Shown here: positions 36,216 to 48,239 of the stretch, piece by piece
Layout: each line of letters opens with the position of its first letter
Position numbering within the stretch: position 1 is the first letter of the stretch
Assembly (NCBI GenBank): GCA_003586115.2
Contig: QVOM02000034.1
Coordinates: forward strand, 144,155,988 to 144,219,987
Source of the DNA: Salvator merianae
Taxonomy: Eukaryota; Chordata; Lepidosauria; Squamata; Teiidae
DNA: 64,000 nt
Direction of reading: 5' to 3'
Program-made: the position numbers and the translations under genes
The notes under the pieces: generated by a model
What the model was told of the DNA's origin: nothing
What the model saw: only the letters and a program-made list of their open reading frames with translations
Databases searched by the model: none

Positions 36216-37177
36216 TGGACTTCAGGTAAGTACAGAAATAGTTCCATGCCCTGTGAGGAAACTGCCCTATTTGAAGAAACATGTGCTTTACATTTCTTGA
36301 AACTTTAAAACTGAATGCCTGATCCTTCTCCTTCCTTCAGTCCTTTTTGTGAAGTTTGAGCATGAAACAAAAACTGGTCACTGACAGCTTAAGCTGCATC
36401 CACACACCCTTTCTCCTCCTTTCATTCTGTACCTGCTTTGACATCACCAAAATTGGGAGCCATTGGAAGCAGCTGGTCTCAGTTCATATATTTGTGGGGC
36501 AATTCACTGGAAGGGCACTTCATTCTCTGTAGATTGGCTTTCAACTATAAGCAAAAAGCAAAAGGTGCTATATATGCTTTGCCCATGTCATTTAAATCAG
36601 ATGTTGCTTTCTATAATTATATTATACCTTGGTGCTGACCAAACAGAACCTTCTCCCAATTCTTCTGCTTTGAAACATCCTCTCCAGAGGAAATTCAGTG
36701 AACAGCAAGCTTTATGGATATCAACTTATGAAAAAAGAATTTTATAGTGGATTTGCAGACAGACCTTCAACATTATAGACCTAGCCAGCCAGCTATAATA
36801 AAGGGATTTATCTTGGATTAGAGTTCCTGGAATTAATCATTAATTGGATTAATGAACAGCAATTCATCATGCATGCCAAGCTTTGCCTGCTTCTGACTTC
36901 TTGCTCCAATTTGCTTCTAAAAAGTTATCAAGGGAGACCCTTCTGTTTGTATAAAGTTAATGAAAAAGTTTAAGATATTTTTAATTTTGCCTTCAGTAGA
37001 AATCCCTAAAGTGGTCAGAAGTCTTTCCTTTGTTCTCTTTGAATTCTTCTCCTGTTATTATGTTTTTCATTTAACTACATTTGCTGCCTGCTCTTTCTTC
37101 AGATATGAAGGTTGCAAATATATGGTCAATATTGCTTTTCCAGTGGTTGGGCTATGGCTTAAACTTTAGCAGACTGA
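36216..37177. other. No gene recognised
   Basis: Unique-looking sequence without coding or repeat landmarks that I can name. Confidence 0.5.
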
Positions 37178-37572
37178 CTGGCTATTAGAGATGTGCAAAT
37201 TTAATTCACGTTCACTAATTCGATTGAATATTTTGCATTCATGGATATTTGCAATAAAACAAATATGCAGTTTTTCTCATTCCAAAATTTGATCGAATCG
37301 AACCAGTCCTACCACTTGCAAAACCACAAAAAAAAAAAAAAAAAAAAAAAAAAAAGATTGAAGATCTCTGTTTTTTCTGTATTTTTACCCATGAAAAGAA
37401 CTTTCTCAGTAGGAAAAACTGTATTTTAATCTGCAAAAAGGGCAAAACTGTATGCAAAAAAATTTTTTTGGGTGTTGTGATTCACCAGTGAAGCCCCCCC
37501 CCAAAAAGGGATTTTCACTTCAACAGTGAAATGAACACACAAATTTCATTTGTGCACATCCCTACTGGCTAT
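37178..37572. mobile_element. hAT-type element with 8-bp target duplication
   Basis: The element is 37186-37564 (379 bp), flanked by perfect 8-bp repeats CTGGCTAT at 37178-37185 and 37565-37572. The left end TAGAGATGTGCAAAT is answered by ATTTGTGCACATCCCTA. The same TIR type ends the 851-bp element at 22707-23557, so they belong to one hAT group. Inside are a run of 28 A (37328-37355) and short C and A runs, and no coding frame. Its CpG content is low compared with 22707-23557, so it is probably older, or has a different interior. Confidence 0.85.
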
Positions 37573-40470
37573 GTTCTGCTGTAAACATTAAATATTTGTT
37601 TTGGTCTGTTTTTAACTACGATTTCTGTGGTTTTTAATTGCATCAGCAGCTATTACTATTTTTACATTGTTCTTTTCTCCTTTCCTATCTAAACAGTGAA
37701 CACCCACAGGTTGTTCCATAATACTTCATAGAAACATAGTATAATGCCAACATTTCATCAGATCTCCTCTCCTTAGCAGTCTGCGGAAATGGAAGCGTGG
37801 AAAAATGAACTTTCTTCTCAGGAAGCAAAGGACAGTCCTAAAGTTTTTCTCTGTTAAACATTTTTGTCTCAAATCAATTTATTTCCTGTTCTGCAGGACA
37901 CCCTTTCAAATGAGATCCTGGTTTCAGAGTCCCCAAGTGACCCATATCAGTGGCACAAGGCGTGCTGTCAAAATAGGTCCTCATTATTGAGGTCTACTGG
38001 TATTCTGGATCTCAAGCAGGCCAGGAGACAATTTTGAGCCCCCTGATCCAGGATGTGCTCTGTCATGTGCAGGAGTGTACCAGCAGTGGCTAGCAGTGGT
38101 CAGGCCTCTCTTTTCCTCACCAGTATGCAAACCAAAGAGGCCCAGATGATGACCAAGATCAGGAACAGAGATAACTGTAGAAAAACGCTTTGTTGTAGAT
38201 AGTCTTTCCATATATATGTTATTGGGAATTCATCCATGATTCCAAATTTGGACATAACCACAAATCTACTATTAACACAAGTTGAGATGTGGATATATTT
38301 CAAATCATGTTTTTGGGCTCTAAATGCTGCTTCCACATTCCATGCATTGCCATGAAATATGGAGCTACCTATCTGGCCTGACCTGGGCTAGGAATCAGGG
38401 GACATTTTTGTGATGTGCTGCGAATAGCCCATTTCCAAGTGAAATATTGTGGGCTCTGTGCGCTGCTTGGGCTGCTCCAGCCATCTGCATAGCAGACTGG
38501 AAGACAACTTGTTTTGGAGTGCTCTCTGGCACCACTCCAAGTTTAACATCCATGCACCTAGAGCATTCCCTGAGACATGTGGGCTCTTTGGGAGTGCTCT
38601 AGTGAGTGGATGCCACATTCACCAGTTGGTCAAGTCTGCAATTACATGTGGCAGCTGCCTACAGTATTTGCCCCAGAGAAACTGGAGTTGGTTGACTGGA
38701 GCTGCTTCCAATGCACAATTCCTTTACATTCAAACCTGGTCAATGCATCCAAATGGGGCTAATATAGCTGATGACAAATGAACACAGTTTAACTTGAAAT
38801 AAGTACTTTCAAGGTACTGAAATTTGGTAGAACAATACCAAGTGTAATTAGCAGAAATGCATGTCCTTTAATACAGAAATGCATGTTTGTTGTTGACAGC
38901 ATTTAACATATCTCTGTGGAAAAAAATACTACATAGTTCAGTTATAAGTCTCTCTCCAATACTTGAAAAAGATAAATGATCAGATGTATCAAGGACCAGT
39001 TTGCATCTCCTTTAGTTAAGCAATTTGCAACTTCAAAGGAGAACCATTCATTGGCTATGAACTTGTCAAATTAAGAGACTCTAAAATAGTAACAATAGTC
39101 CTATATTTTTGTTTCCAGTCTTGAAAAGTAAAATTAGAGGGTGTTTGATCCCTTCTAAAGTTGCTAATCATTTTTTTTTCTCCAAGACTCTTAGCAGTTA
39201 AAAATGCTTATAATGCCTTCATTAGTAGCAGGTCAGAATTAGAAAGGCAAATATTATCTGAGAACTTCAAAGTTATTTCCTTATAAGTCTTTTTATTGTG
39301 TGTGCAGTGCATAGAGTTCCACGTTAATATCAAAGTCTTTGCATGTGAAACTATGCAAATCACAACTGCAGCAATCCTGCACATAAACTGCTTAAATCTC
39401 ATTGATTTTATGAGGATTAAGCAGTCTGACTATTTGCAGACTTGTCACCTAAATCCTTATTTCTGAGAGAAGATTTAAAGGAAAATTCAGGTATCAGGAA
39501 CCCCAGCAGAGACATACAACCCCCATCAAAACAAGGACACCTATAGAGGAGAGCTAAGTGAGCTTTTATCGTTGTGACAGACTCAGTCCATTTTCCTACT
39601 TATTTTGTATCACACTGTGAAGGACACAGACCCCCCCCTCCCTTTTCTGGCTCTCTGTATGTAACTGTCAATTTAAGGGAAATTCTGCTGAATGGAAATA
39701 GAATGCAAAGCTAAGGTTCTTCAAATACAACATCCTATTTCTTGCACTAGCTACCCAGATCTAGAGATGACTGATCCATGCAGCACTGCAACAGAGATCA
39801 AGGCATTTTTGTAAATGCTGTTGCAGTTAAGAAGGCAACCTCTACCACATGAATACACTAGCCATTGTCCTGCCATGCTTAGTAAAAGAATGAGGAGTTG
39901 CATAAGGTGTTCTGAAGGAGCATCAGTCTTTGGTCCAATCAAGAGCAGTAAGGAAGGAGCATGAGCACATGGAGCTGGAAAACCTTGCTGTGCTGTTTAT
40001 CCTGTGCTTTTCAGCTGCAAAGCACTCATGTAGAGACCTCAGTGTATGTTGCTCTCAATTCCTTTATTCATATATCTCCATATTTCTGTGTGCAGACAGG
40101 ACTTTTCTTTGATTGCTCCTTTATGAGAAAGTGCCCTTTCTGTAGACACATGCAAAAGGCATTCAAACACTTAAATAAATAGGCCTATGTCATTTTTCAT
40201 CATTTTGGTGTTCTTTGCCTCAAAGTACAGCCTTCCTGACAATGAATGCTCACCACTGATTGACCACATGGCTACCCAGCTTTCTATGATACTGATTGGT
40301 TGCTTGTCTGTAACAGTCATTTCATACACTGTGTTTGGCTATATTTTCCTCCTCTGTGCTTTTGTAGCTTCCCATCCAACTAAAGGAAAGAGTCACTTTT
40401 GGTGTTATTTTGCCCATTATAAGGAAAAAGTTCCCATTCCCAGGCTTCAGGAGGGCTTAAGGTGATTTTT
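37573..40470. other. No gene recognised; decayed TIR-element pieces
   Basis: 37880-38100 has GGGCC-family landmarks ('catatcagtggcacaagg', 'gaggtctactggtatt', 'tgtaccagcagtgg'). 38440-38760 has similar composition but no clear termini. 38780-40470 looks unique. Confidence 0.45.
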
Positions 40471-40479
40471 AGGGATTTT

Positions 40480-40875
40480 ATGTCTGTCCTACACTTCAAA
40501 TTCACCCAGAGGGTGTCTCATTAAATGTGTTTGATTGCACCCTCTGTCTCCTTTAAATTGTTGCCCACAGGTGTATCAGGAGCAGTTAGACTGCTCCGAG
40601 TAAGTAGTGTTCACACCAACTTTCTGGTGTGAATGCTGGTGGTCATGCCAGAGATGCATCTTTGCAATTGTGTGCCATGTTCTAGTCATCATTGTGGTGG
40701 CCAGATGTTTCCACACCCGCTGTCATGGTGAGACAGCCAGCAATTGCACTGTGAGTGCTGGAAGCCCATTTTTGGGTTTTTCCAGATCTTGCACCCCATG
40801 CTGCAGGGACTGTTTTACTTTGGAATGGTCAGATTTGATCATTCCATGATGGAAAGTGAGAAGTGGCTTATTCCT
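40480..40875. repeat. Decayed TIR element with subterminal hairpin (group B)
   Basis: The right end has 'ggaatggtcag' pairing with 'tgatcattcc' (about 40820-40846) next to 'ggaaagtgagaag'. This mirrors the left end of 53436-54600 in reverse. It shares 'caggagcagttagactgctcc' style text with 19575 and 42050, and 'gttcacacc' near 40611. Left border uncertain. Confidence 0.5.
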
Positions 40876-41899
40876 ATTAATGCAACCTCTCCCAATACTT
40901 GTGTACAAGGAAAGGTTCTTGTAGGGTCTTTCAGATATAGGGCAAGAGAAGTATTCATGTATATTTTATGCTTATAAAGTTCCTTGAAAATGTCACAGGT
41001 TTGCTTCTGTGTTAAATTTTCATAAGCCCCCAGGAATATATTCACAGAATCAGTAATATGTAACTGTTCCTAATGACAGTGTTTAAAGCAGAAATGCATT
41101 TTATTCTTTCCTTTCCTTGCTTCATCACTGACATTAGCAAAGACAAAGTTAGGCCAATGTTGAGCACTTCTGCAAATCCCTTAAGCTTCTTAGCTGAATC
41201 ATCGTAGAGTTCTTTTATAACATTACACAAGCTAATGCGAGTTAGATGTGTTTTTCTGGTCCCCATGGAGGCCTCAAACGATCTTTAATTGAGTTTAGAA
41301 AACCATGTTTCTAGTCTAGGCATGGGCCCAAAATGCTTTGCCTGGACAAAATGGAACAAAATGAATTTTGAAACAAATTAGGTGGAATGGTTAAAGAAAC
41401 ATTTAGTGAGGTGCACAAAAGTTGTATCACCTTTCAGATCCAACATAGTGTTTTAAAGAGTACATTTCTGGAATAGCATACTCACACTTTTAAAGTGGAA
41501 GCACCTAACCTTGGGGAATTAATTCTGCACAACTGTGTGGTTTGGATAGAGCTTCCCTGCCTCTGTTTCTTCATAAGATAAATAACAACCAGTGCTTCAC
41601 AAAATTGTGAGTACAATTGCAATGGCATTAAAGAAAATATTTATTACACCTAATTGCATCCTCTGTTTATGAAACTTCTGTAAAACTTGGACAAGCAATT
41701 TAGTTTACAGAGATTTATAACAGTTTTCATGAAGATGTATGAAACTAAAAAGCTGTGAGCATTTCCAAGCCACCTATAAATCATTTAATATATATAATTT
41801 ATCTGGTTTTGTGTTTGTGTTTGTGAGTGTGCATTTATGCATGGCTGTGTGGACAGAGCAGCTCTGATAAGCAGAAAATACATTGGCATTTTTTCCCCA
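40876..41899. other. No gene recognised
   Basis: On the minus strand 41042-41266 is open for 74 codons with no recognisable domain. 41308-41400 has words like 'taggcatgggcccaaaatg' and 'gaattttgaaac' that could be a remnant of the TAGRGATGTGCA hAT group, but no matching right end was found. Confidence 0.45.
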
Positions 41900-41901
41900 C
41901 C

Positions 41902-42300
41902 CTGGGTCTGTTCACACTGGCCTGCCAGTAAGCTCCTAAACACTCACCAGAAAGGCCTATCCACACAGCCCCATCACTGCAACCACCAGGAGCATCTGCA
42001 GCTGCTCCTGGACACTGTTAGCTGTGAATAGCAAAATCATTGGCAACAGCTTGACCAGGAGGAGCTGGATGTCTCCCAGACAGCAGCGTTCACATAGTCT
42101 TCCAGGTATGACTGCTACAAGTGGGTAACACGGCTTTGGTTGCGCAGTTGTGTGACAGATCCCTGATCACCATGGCAATATCTGGACATTGCTGCTGCTG
42201 CTGTCATGACACCTGTCCAGTGATGACAGAGACACTGAACGATTCTGCACTGACCAGTATACCAGACCAGTAAGAATACTAGGAGCCTCCCTTCTGCACC
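41902..42300. repeat. Decayed TIR element (group B)
   Basis: The left end 'ctgggtctgttcacactgg' matches the TIR form GGGCCTGTTCGCACT. Internal text 'cttgaccaggaggagctgg' and 'atcaccatggcaatatctgg' is shared with 19579-19740 and 40570-40720. The right end was not located with certainty. Confidence 0.5.
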
Positions 42301-43289
42301 ATTCCTTACAAGCTGGCTTCTATGTGTATGTTCAGGTGCCCCATGCTATGAGAAGTGAAGGGTCAAGGTATGAGGAAGTGAGCTCATCATGGAGACATCC
42401 ATATGCATTTTCCTGAACCCTGAGGGTGCTAGCGCCCCCACCCATGCTTTGGCAGTACTGGTGAGAATTACAATGGTCAAGGAGAGCAGGTTCTGACAAA
42501 ATCTGTAGCCAGGGAGGGAGACAGGTTGTGTGTATTATGTTAAAAATGTGCTCCAGGTGCTGGCCAAATATCATGCTAAATGGCAATATTCCAGAGAAAA
42601 ACACCTCCAGAATAATCTCCTGTTGAACAGACAACATAGAGCTGGTGCTACCTGTGCATGATATAATGATGTGCACATCTGGGTAGTTTGATGGTACAAA
42701 ATACTTAGAAGTGCATGCTTGCCAACACCTTGCATGCATAGCCTTTTATTTTATTTTATTTTATTTTATTTTATTTTATTTTATTTATTTTATTATTTTA
42801 TTTTTTGGCCCCCGCACATGCATGGTGGCCATGGCTCTGTCAGTAAGGAAACAGGTTATTGCATGATTTAGCAGGGATATAGCGGGGCTATGGTGGGTTG
42901 CTCACAGGTACAGATACTGCAGTGCTCCTGCCTAGGAGACCTGTCAACCTTAGAATAATGGCAATAGTTGATCTCTCCCCTTTACTCTCTAAAACTTTAC
43001 ACTGCATCTATTTATTTTTATATCAGTTGCCAAGCAAACAAAATACAATCAAAGGACACAATTAAAAGATAAAAAATTCAACAAAATTCAGTATCAGAAC
43101 AGAGGAATGAGTATCAAGACCACTTCCCAGGCCTCAGATCAGGAACACAGGAAGAGACTGTTCAGCTATTCTAGCAAGCCTTTATCAATAAAAGATTACA
43201 AAAAGTACCACTTTGACTAGTGCTTATAATAATCAGCTGTTCCCGCCTGATTCTCACAAGTCAAACCATGTTCAGACAAAAATGATCTT
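42301..43289. other. No gene recognised
   Basis: Minus-strand 42332-42739 is open for 135 codons but lacks a recognisable domain and ends at the pentanucleotide tract. I treat it as chance. Confidence 0.5.
42743..42807. repeat. (TTTTA)n microsatellite
   Basis: About eight TTTTA units, decaying into TTTA and TTA variants at the right end. Confidence 0.95.
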
Positions 43290-43309
43290 GAGTTTCCATA
43301 ACACTCTAG

Positions 43310-43800
43310 GGCCACAGTCTGGCATCATAAATTTAATCCATATTGGAAGAGTACCAGGTCTGAGTTTGTGTTCTGATCGTTCCCACATTTGCATTTTAAC
43401 ACGGACTCAGTTCAGACATGCTCGTACTCACACTGATGTTTCCCATCCTTGGCATGGGGAAACCATACCGTTTCTCTCTCCACCCCTCATCAGATTCCCC
43501 TTTCTGTGCCATCAATGTTTGGCTGCAGTCCCAATGTTCAAATTTTGACTTCATAGAGATGGACGAGTGGCTTTCCATATTTCCCTGCTGCCACCTCAAA
43601 ACATGGATTCCCTTGATGGTGGTACTGGTCAGTCGCTGTTTTCTCCTTCTTCCCCTCCAGTCTGTATCCACCCAAGTAGAACTTTGATTTGCAGTCACGA
43701 GGACTGCATCCCCAAACAGATACAGTGGTTTGAATTAAAACACTCTCATTGATGGCACGGCAGAGACATCCAACATGTCCACCCACCAAAAGCACTCAAG
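43310..43800. repeat. Dispersed repeat C, copy 2
   Basis: Same orientation as 31920-32345, with the same series of words ('cgttcccacatttgcatt', 'gactcagttcagac', 'gcatggggaaacc', 'ttggctgcagtccca', 'ctgctgccacctca', 'tatccacccaag'). Further similarity resumes at 44260-44330. The overlapping open frames on both strands are by-products. The family is unidentified and no termini or duplications could be placed. Confidence 0.7.
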
Positions 43801-44670
43801 ATCAGGAGCTGAATTTAACCTTGCCTTGCCTTAATGTTGCTGTTGTGCTGTCACATTTTTGCGTAAAGTGAGGCCATGGGGAGTTGGATATGAATGTGCG
43901 ACTGAACAACAACATTTCAAATAATAGATCTATACCTGAAGACAGATTTATTTTTTTTTCATATTAGGGGAATCAGGCATTCTGCCATTTTGCTAGAACC
44001 CTTGAGACTTCCTTCCCCAAAAAATAATATAAGGAAAGAACCGATTAGTGAAAATATTAGATCTGACTTTGTTCAGCTATGCTTTTGGATGGCTACAGGC
44101 TGGCAAAGGAAGTTTGTGACACTCCAGATACATGTGAGCTACAGTTCCCAACATCATTAGCCACTGACCATATTGGCTAGTATTAACAAAGCTAAGGTGC
44201 AACAATATCTTATGAGTCACAGGTTCCCAACCATTGTAATGCAGAAAATGCAGAATACATCTTGGACCAGCAAGAACTGAAAGGCGGCCTATAAACTGAT
44301 TAAATGCCATGTCGGAATGCACTTTAGTAGTTCCCAGCACAGTTCTATCAGCACATAAAGAATTTAACAACCTAAGGGAAAGGCAGCATCTGTAATGAAA
44401 GCTAAAAGAGAGGGTTGTGTGTGCAAAAGTGGCAAGATGGAAACACAGTGGACAAGCAGACACTGAGAAAGAGTAGAAACCCAGCTATATCTAAGCTTTA
44501 ATCTATCTTTGAGCAGCCTACAGAGTGATAAGCCATTTTCCTTCTGCATATCTAACCTTAAGGTAGATTTCCTGTAAAGTGGTTAAAATCCAATTATAAA
44601 GCCTTAAAAAATATATATACTGCATTGAGATTCTTGGTGTGTTTTTCAAATGCATTTTGGGTGTCTGGAC
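43801..44670. other. No gene recognised; end of repeat C
   Basis: 44085-44230 contains 'tgtgagctacagttccc' and 'aacatcattagcca', a segment type common in old vertebrate repeats. 44260-44330 is the end of repeat C. Nothing coding. Confidence 0.45.
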
Positions 44671-45046
44671 AAAATCATCATCATTATCATCATCCCAACA
44701 GGTGCCGCATTCTCTTCGTGGGGGGGGGGTTGCATGCTCCAATGAAGGTGAGAGCTATGCCAGCAGTAGTTTATTATCAGTAGCTTCAAGCATGCTGGAC
44801 AGGTCACACCCAAGGAGCCAGACTGGAGCACCCAACCAACCCATATAAATGGTGAAACAAAATAAATCAAAGTCTATACTGGCTCGGTTGTTGCCCAGGA
44901 TAAAAAGGGCCGTGTTGGATGTTGGTGATCCTGGGTATCCATTGACAAGTGGGCTACAGGAACAAGGACCCACTGCTGAGTGACCAGGGCATGGGCCTGA
45001 AGGTACACTGGAAGCTGAACAACCTCAGAATCGGCAGAAGTACTCT

Positions 45047-45600
45047 ATGTCAGAGAACTGCACAGTCATGAAATGTTACTATCAGTTGGAACCTGAAAAA
45101 CGTGGCTATCAAAAAAGGATGTACCAATTGTGGAAGTATGAATATCTAGAATCAACAGTAACTGAACTGAGACTCACTAATCAGAGATGCTTCATTGTCA
45201 GAAACAAAATGTTCACTGAAGTGAACTTGAAAGAAATGCAGAAAAATGGTGAAAGTGAAGAACGATGGGCTACTGTAGTGGAAGTAGCAGAAGCTCCAGA
45301 AACATCAGGGGCCACTGAGCAGCCTGAGCCTGAAGAAAATGTGGATATTTTGCAAGAAAATGAGCAACAAGAACTAGTGGTCACTGTGAAACACCTTGTA
45401 CATTGACTGCAAGGCAACAAGAACTCATAGATAAAATCATAGTCCATGCTGCAGCAAATACAGAAAGGCGAAGGCTACAAACTTTAAAATTTGTGCCCAG
45501 AAAACATCAGGCAGCACTGATGAAAGATGTGAATGCGGCACTTGCAACAGTCCAGATAGCATCAATAGAAGAAACTGTCAGAATATGGATTCTATATTAG
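45047..45600 (+). pseudogene. R4-like ORF, N-terminal region relic
   Basis: Two overlapping frames (45047-45406 and 45403-45600) join through a one-step frame change at about 45404. The first contains RGYQKRMYQLWKYEY followed by ELRLTNQRCFIVRN, resembling the GYRKRM--LW ... TEQRL-DQ segment upstream of the polymerase in R4-type proteins. It then has an acidic Glu/Pro-rich stretch. The second has RRRLQTLKFVPRKHQAALM and NAALATVQIASIEET. Coding stops where the LTR-like insertion begins. Only the assignment to R4 is inferred, from position and these motifs. Confidence 0.65.
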
Positions 45601-46130
45601 CCATAAGCTAATGCCAGTATTCTCTAGTCTTAACAATTTCCTGTTTCCTGTACTATGGTTATTTTGTTTATGCTGAATGGAAAGTTACTGGAAGAAGTCA
45701 AACATCCAGCTTCATAGAATTGTTATGGCTAGTGTGTTACAGATAACAGTATTTCCTATCCGTGAGAACCTTAGCTTGAGAGCTTATCTATTCAATAACA
45801 ATGTATTACAATAACAATGATGTGATGCTGTATGAGTTCTTTATAGATGGATGCTGTATTCATTCATTCATTCATTCATTATGAGCTGATTATTATGTGT
45901 GACTATGTGACAATGAATGCAACTCTTGTAACCATGTTTCCTGATTTTACTTTACTGAAGATATTCTAATACTGCTACCATAATGTGCAGTGCAACTGTA
46001 TTTTATCCTACTTAGCTATTTTTACTATGGAACTAAGCAACAATAAAGACTGAGCTTTGTAGTCAACTCTGCTACTCACAGAGTTTATTTTTCTACTTCA
46101 CGGGAACGACTCATCAGTCTTCCGCACAAA
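45576..46130 (+). mobile_element. Probable solo LTR inserted in the R4 element
   Basis: The R4-like frame breaks off at about 45575 and resumes near 46131 as CALAYSTAVVVTEELG. The 555 bp between are non-coding. They begin TGTCAGAATATGG, carry a polyadenylation-type AATAAA at 46054-46059 with a T-rich region after it, and end near TTCCGCACA. Five-base flanks are GAAAC and GAAAT, a one-mismatch candidate duplication. A TTCA/ATTC microsatellite lies inside at 45858-45885. This fits a solo LTR in the plus orientation, but the ends are not perfect and it may be another kind of insertion. No viral genes are present. Confidence 0.45.
45858..45885. repeat. (ATTC)n microsatellite
   Basis: About six attc units. 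Confidence 0.9.
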
Positions 46131-46860
46131 GAAATGCGCACTTGCCTACAGCACAGCAGTGGTTGTAACAGAAGAACTGGGGATACAACGGCTGAAGTCA
46201 CCAAATAAATCAAATGGAAACCCAAAATGGAAAACCAGGCTGGAGCTGAAAATTAAGAATTTACGATCAGATGCAAGCAACTGAAAGAATATGAAGGAGC
46301 AAAAACTGAAAAATGGGAAGATTAAGAAATACCTGACCAAAAAATACTGACTGTGTACAAGAAAAATTACACTGGAAATTGTGAAACAGATCACAGCAAT
46401 AGCCAGAAAAATTGAAAGATATGAAACTAGAGCCATCCAGTATAGACAAAATCAACTTTTTCAATCTGATCAAAGATGATTCTACCACAGTCTGAATCAG
46501 AAGGCAAACATGAACAATGAAAAACCTGAGAAAACTGAAACAAATCAATTTTGGAAAGATTTGTGGGAAAATGAAAAGGACTACAACAGATATGCAGAAT
46601 GGATAAAAGACTTTGAGAAGAAATCTTCAAAGAACAAAATGGAGCAACTAGACATAACAACGGAAATGATCAGCAAAAGAGTAAATAAAGTCAAGAACTG
46701 GACATCACTTGTCAATGATAAGCTGCACAGTTTCTGGCTCAAATATCTGACCAGCCTGCACTCAAAAGTGGCCGAACAATTCACTGAAATGTTGCAAACT
46801 GGAAATATTAGCAAATGAGTAACAACTGGAAAAACCTACTTGATACAGAAAGATCCAAAA
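46131..46860 (+). pseudogene. R4-like linker region before the polymerase
   Basis: Starting as LAYSTAVVVTEELG at 46144, the frame is then broken several times up to 46500. From 46510 it is open to 46818. It contains FWKDLWENEKDYNRYAEWIKD and EMISKRVNKVKNWTSLVNDK, matching the basic, Lys-rich linker and the K-NWK-PG-DGV-GYW segment that precede RT motif 1 in R4/R2-type proteins. The TGA at 46816-46818 lies within 'ILQTG' type text, where active elements read on into WMT-GRT-LI-KD. The following 46820-46896 reads TTGKTYLIQKDPKK in another frame. Confidence 0.75.
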
Positions 46861-46896
46861 AAAATGGGTTACACCTGGAAATTATAGGCCAATAAT

Positions 46897-47460
46897 GTGT
46901 CTGGCATCAAATTACTGATGGGCATGATAGCCGATAGAATCCAACACTACTTGGAGGCAAATAACATCTTACCAGTGGAGCAAAAAGGCAACAGACGTAG
47001 AAGCAGGGACACAAAAGATCAGCTCCTGATTGATAAAATGATACTGGAGAACTGTAAAAGCCAGAAAACTAAATTATATATGACCTGGATTAACTATAAA
47101 AAAGCCTTTGACTCATTGCCACACAGTTGGATCATAAAATGTCTGGAATCCATCGGGATCAACAAAAATGTCACCAATTTCACAGAAAACATGATGAGAG
47201 TCTGGAAGACAGAACTTTTTGTTGGAAATGAAAGCTACGGATTGGTCAACATCAATAGAGGAATCTTCCAGGATGATTCATTGATCCCACTGCTGTTTAT
47301 CATTGCGATGATCCCTCTGTCAATAACCCTACAGAAAACCAATCTGGGTTACCAAACTGCAAAAGAATCACAGAAAATTTCTCACTTGCTGTATATGGAT
47401 GATCTGAAGCTGTACAGAAAATTGGAAATTGAAATCCAGTCACTGACTAACACAGTCTGA
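46897..47460 (+). pseudogene. R4/Dong-like reverse transcriptase, inactivated
   Basis: This 187-codon frame covers RT motifs 2 to 5. The words are [20 protein letters not shown] (residues 27-46), motif [20 protein letters not shown] (61-79), motif [15 protein letters not shown] (121-134) and motif C YMDDLKLY (166-173). The polymerase of non-LTR retrotransposons copies element RNA at a nicked target. Here the first catalytic Asp of motif A is Asn (residue 66) and the usual Gly of motif B (FQGDSLSP) is Asp (residue 126), while the YMDD box is intact. The frame ends in TGA at 47458-47460, and the thumb follows in another frame at 47482. It is therefore a dead copy. It starts at a chance ATG; the ancestral frame came from upstream. 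Confidence 0.88.
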
Positions 47461-47481
47461 ATCTTCAGTAATGACACCAGC

Positions 47482-47925
47482 ATGGAGTTTGGCCTGGAAA
47501 AATGTGCCACAGTGGCACTGAAGAAGGAAAAAATCATAGACAGTGAAGGCATCACAGTGCCCAATGGCCAAATCATCAGATGCCACCAACCAGAAGCCTA
47601 CAAATACCTGGGCATAATACAACTGGACAACATCAAGCATGGGCATGTGAAAAACGTGGTCAGCAAGGAATACGTCCAGAGGGTCAGAAAATTTTTGAAG
47701 AGTAAATTAAATGATGGGAACACCATCAAGGCCATAAATACCTGGGCCATAACCATCATCAGGTACACTGCCGGAATAGTGAATTGGACTCAAGTGGAAT
47801 TGGACAACTTAGACAGAAAAATGCAGAAACTCATGACAATCCACAGTGCATTACAACCACATAGTGACTTTGACAGGCTTTATCTGCCAAGAAAGTCAGG
47901 AGGCAGAGGACTTCTGCAAGTATGA
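47482..47925 (+). pseudogene. R4-like RT thumb region
   Basis: The frame begins FGLEKCATVALKKEKI (residues 3-18), the segment just after the YMDD box in R4-type proteins (M-FGLDKC). It continues with QPEAYKYLGIIQLDNI and KHGHVKNVVSKEYVQRVRK, then NAW-like NTWAITIIRYTAGIVNWT, and ends PRKSGGRGLLQV. All these match the conserved YKYLGI, A-P-LRY--GI--W and LP---GGRGL blocks of the R4/R2 thumb. A TGA after LLQV at 47923-47925 cuts it off; related text continues downstream. Confidence 0.85.
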
Positions 47926-48239
47926 CAGACTGTTGAAGAGGAGAAACATGCACTGGCAGATTATGTCAAAGACAGCCAAGAATTGGCTTTGATGGAGGTT
48001 AATAACAGGAAACTTCAGAAAGTGCAACAGACAAAGAACGAATACCATAGAAACGCAGTGCAAAGTTGAACTGAGAATTGGCACAAGGAAGCTCTCCATG
48101 GACAATTCCTGGAGAAAATTGAATGCAGAATTGACAAGGAGAAGACCTGATCATGGCTCACCAATGGCACATTGAAAAAGGAGACAGAAGGCTTGATTCA
48201 TGCAGCCCAAGAACAAGCCATCAGGACAAATGCAATCAA

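Noticed and set aside
41042..41266. 74-codon minus-strand open frame with a protein-like look (ELYDDSAKKLKGFAEVL)
   Set aside because: No family was recognised, no convincing splice sites bound it, and its length is within chance expectation.
41308..41420. Possible further TAGGGATGTGCA hAT copy
   Set aside because: Only the left side resembles the family (taggcatgggcccaaaa); no matching right end or 8-bp duplication was found.
42332..42739. 135-codon minus-strand open frame
   Set aside because: No domain or repeat relationship supports coding, and it begins at a pentanucleotide microsatellite border. Chance is the simplest explanation.
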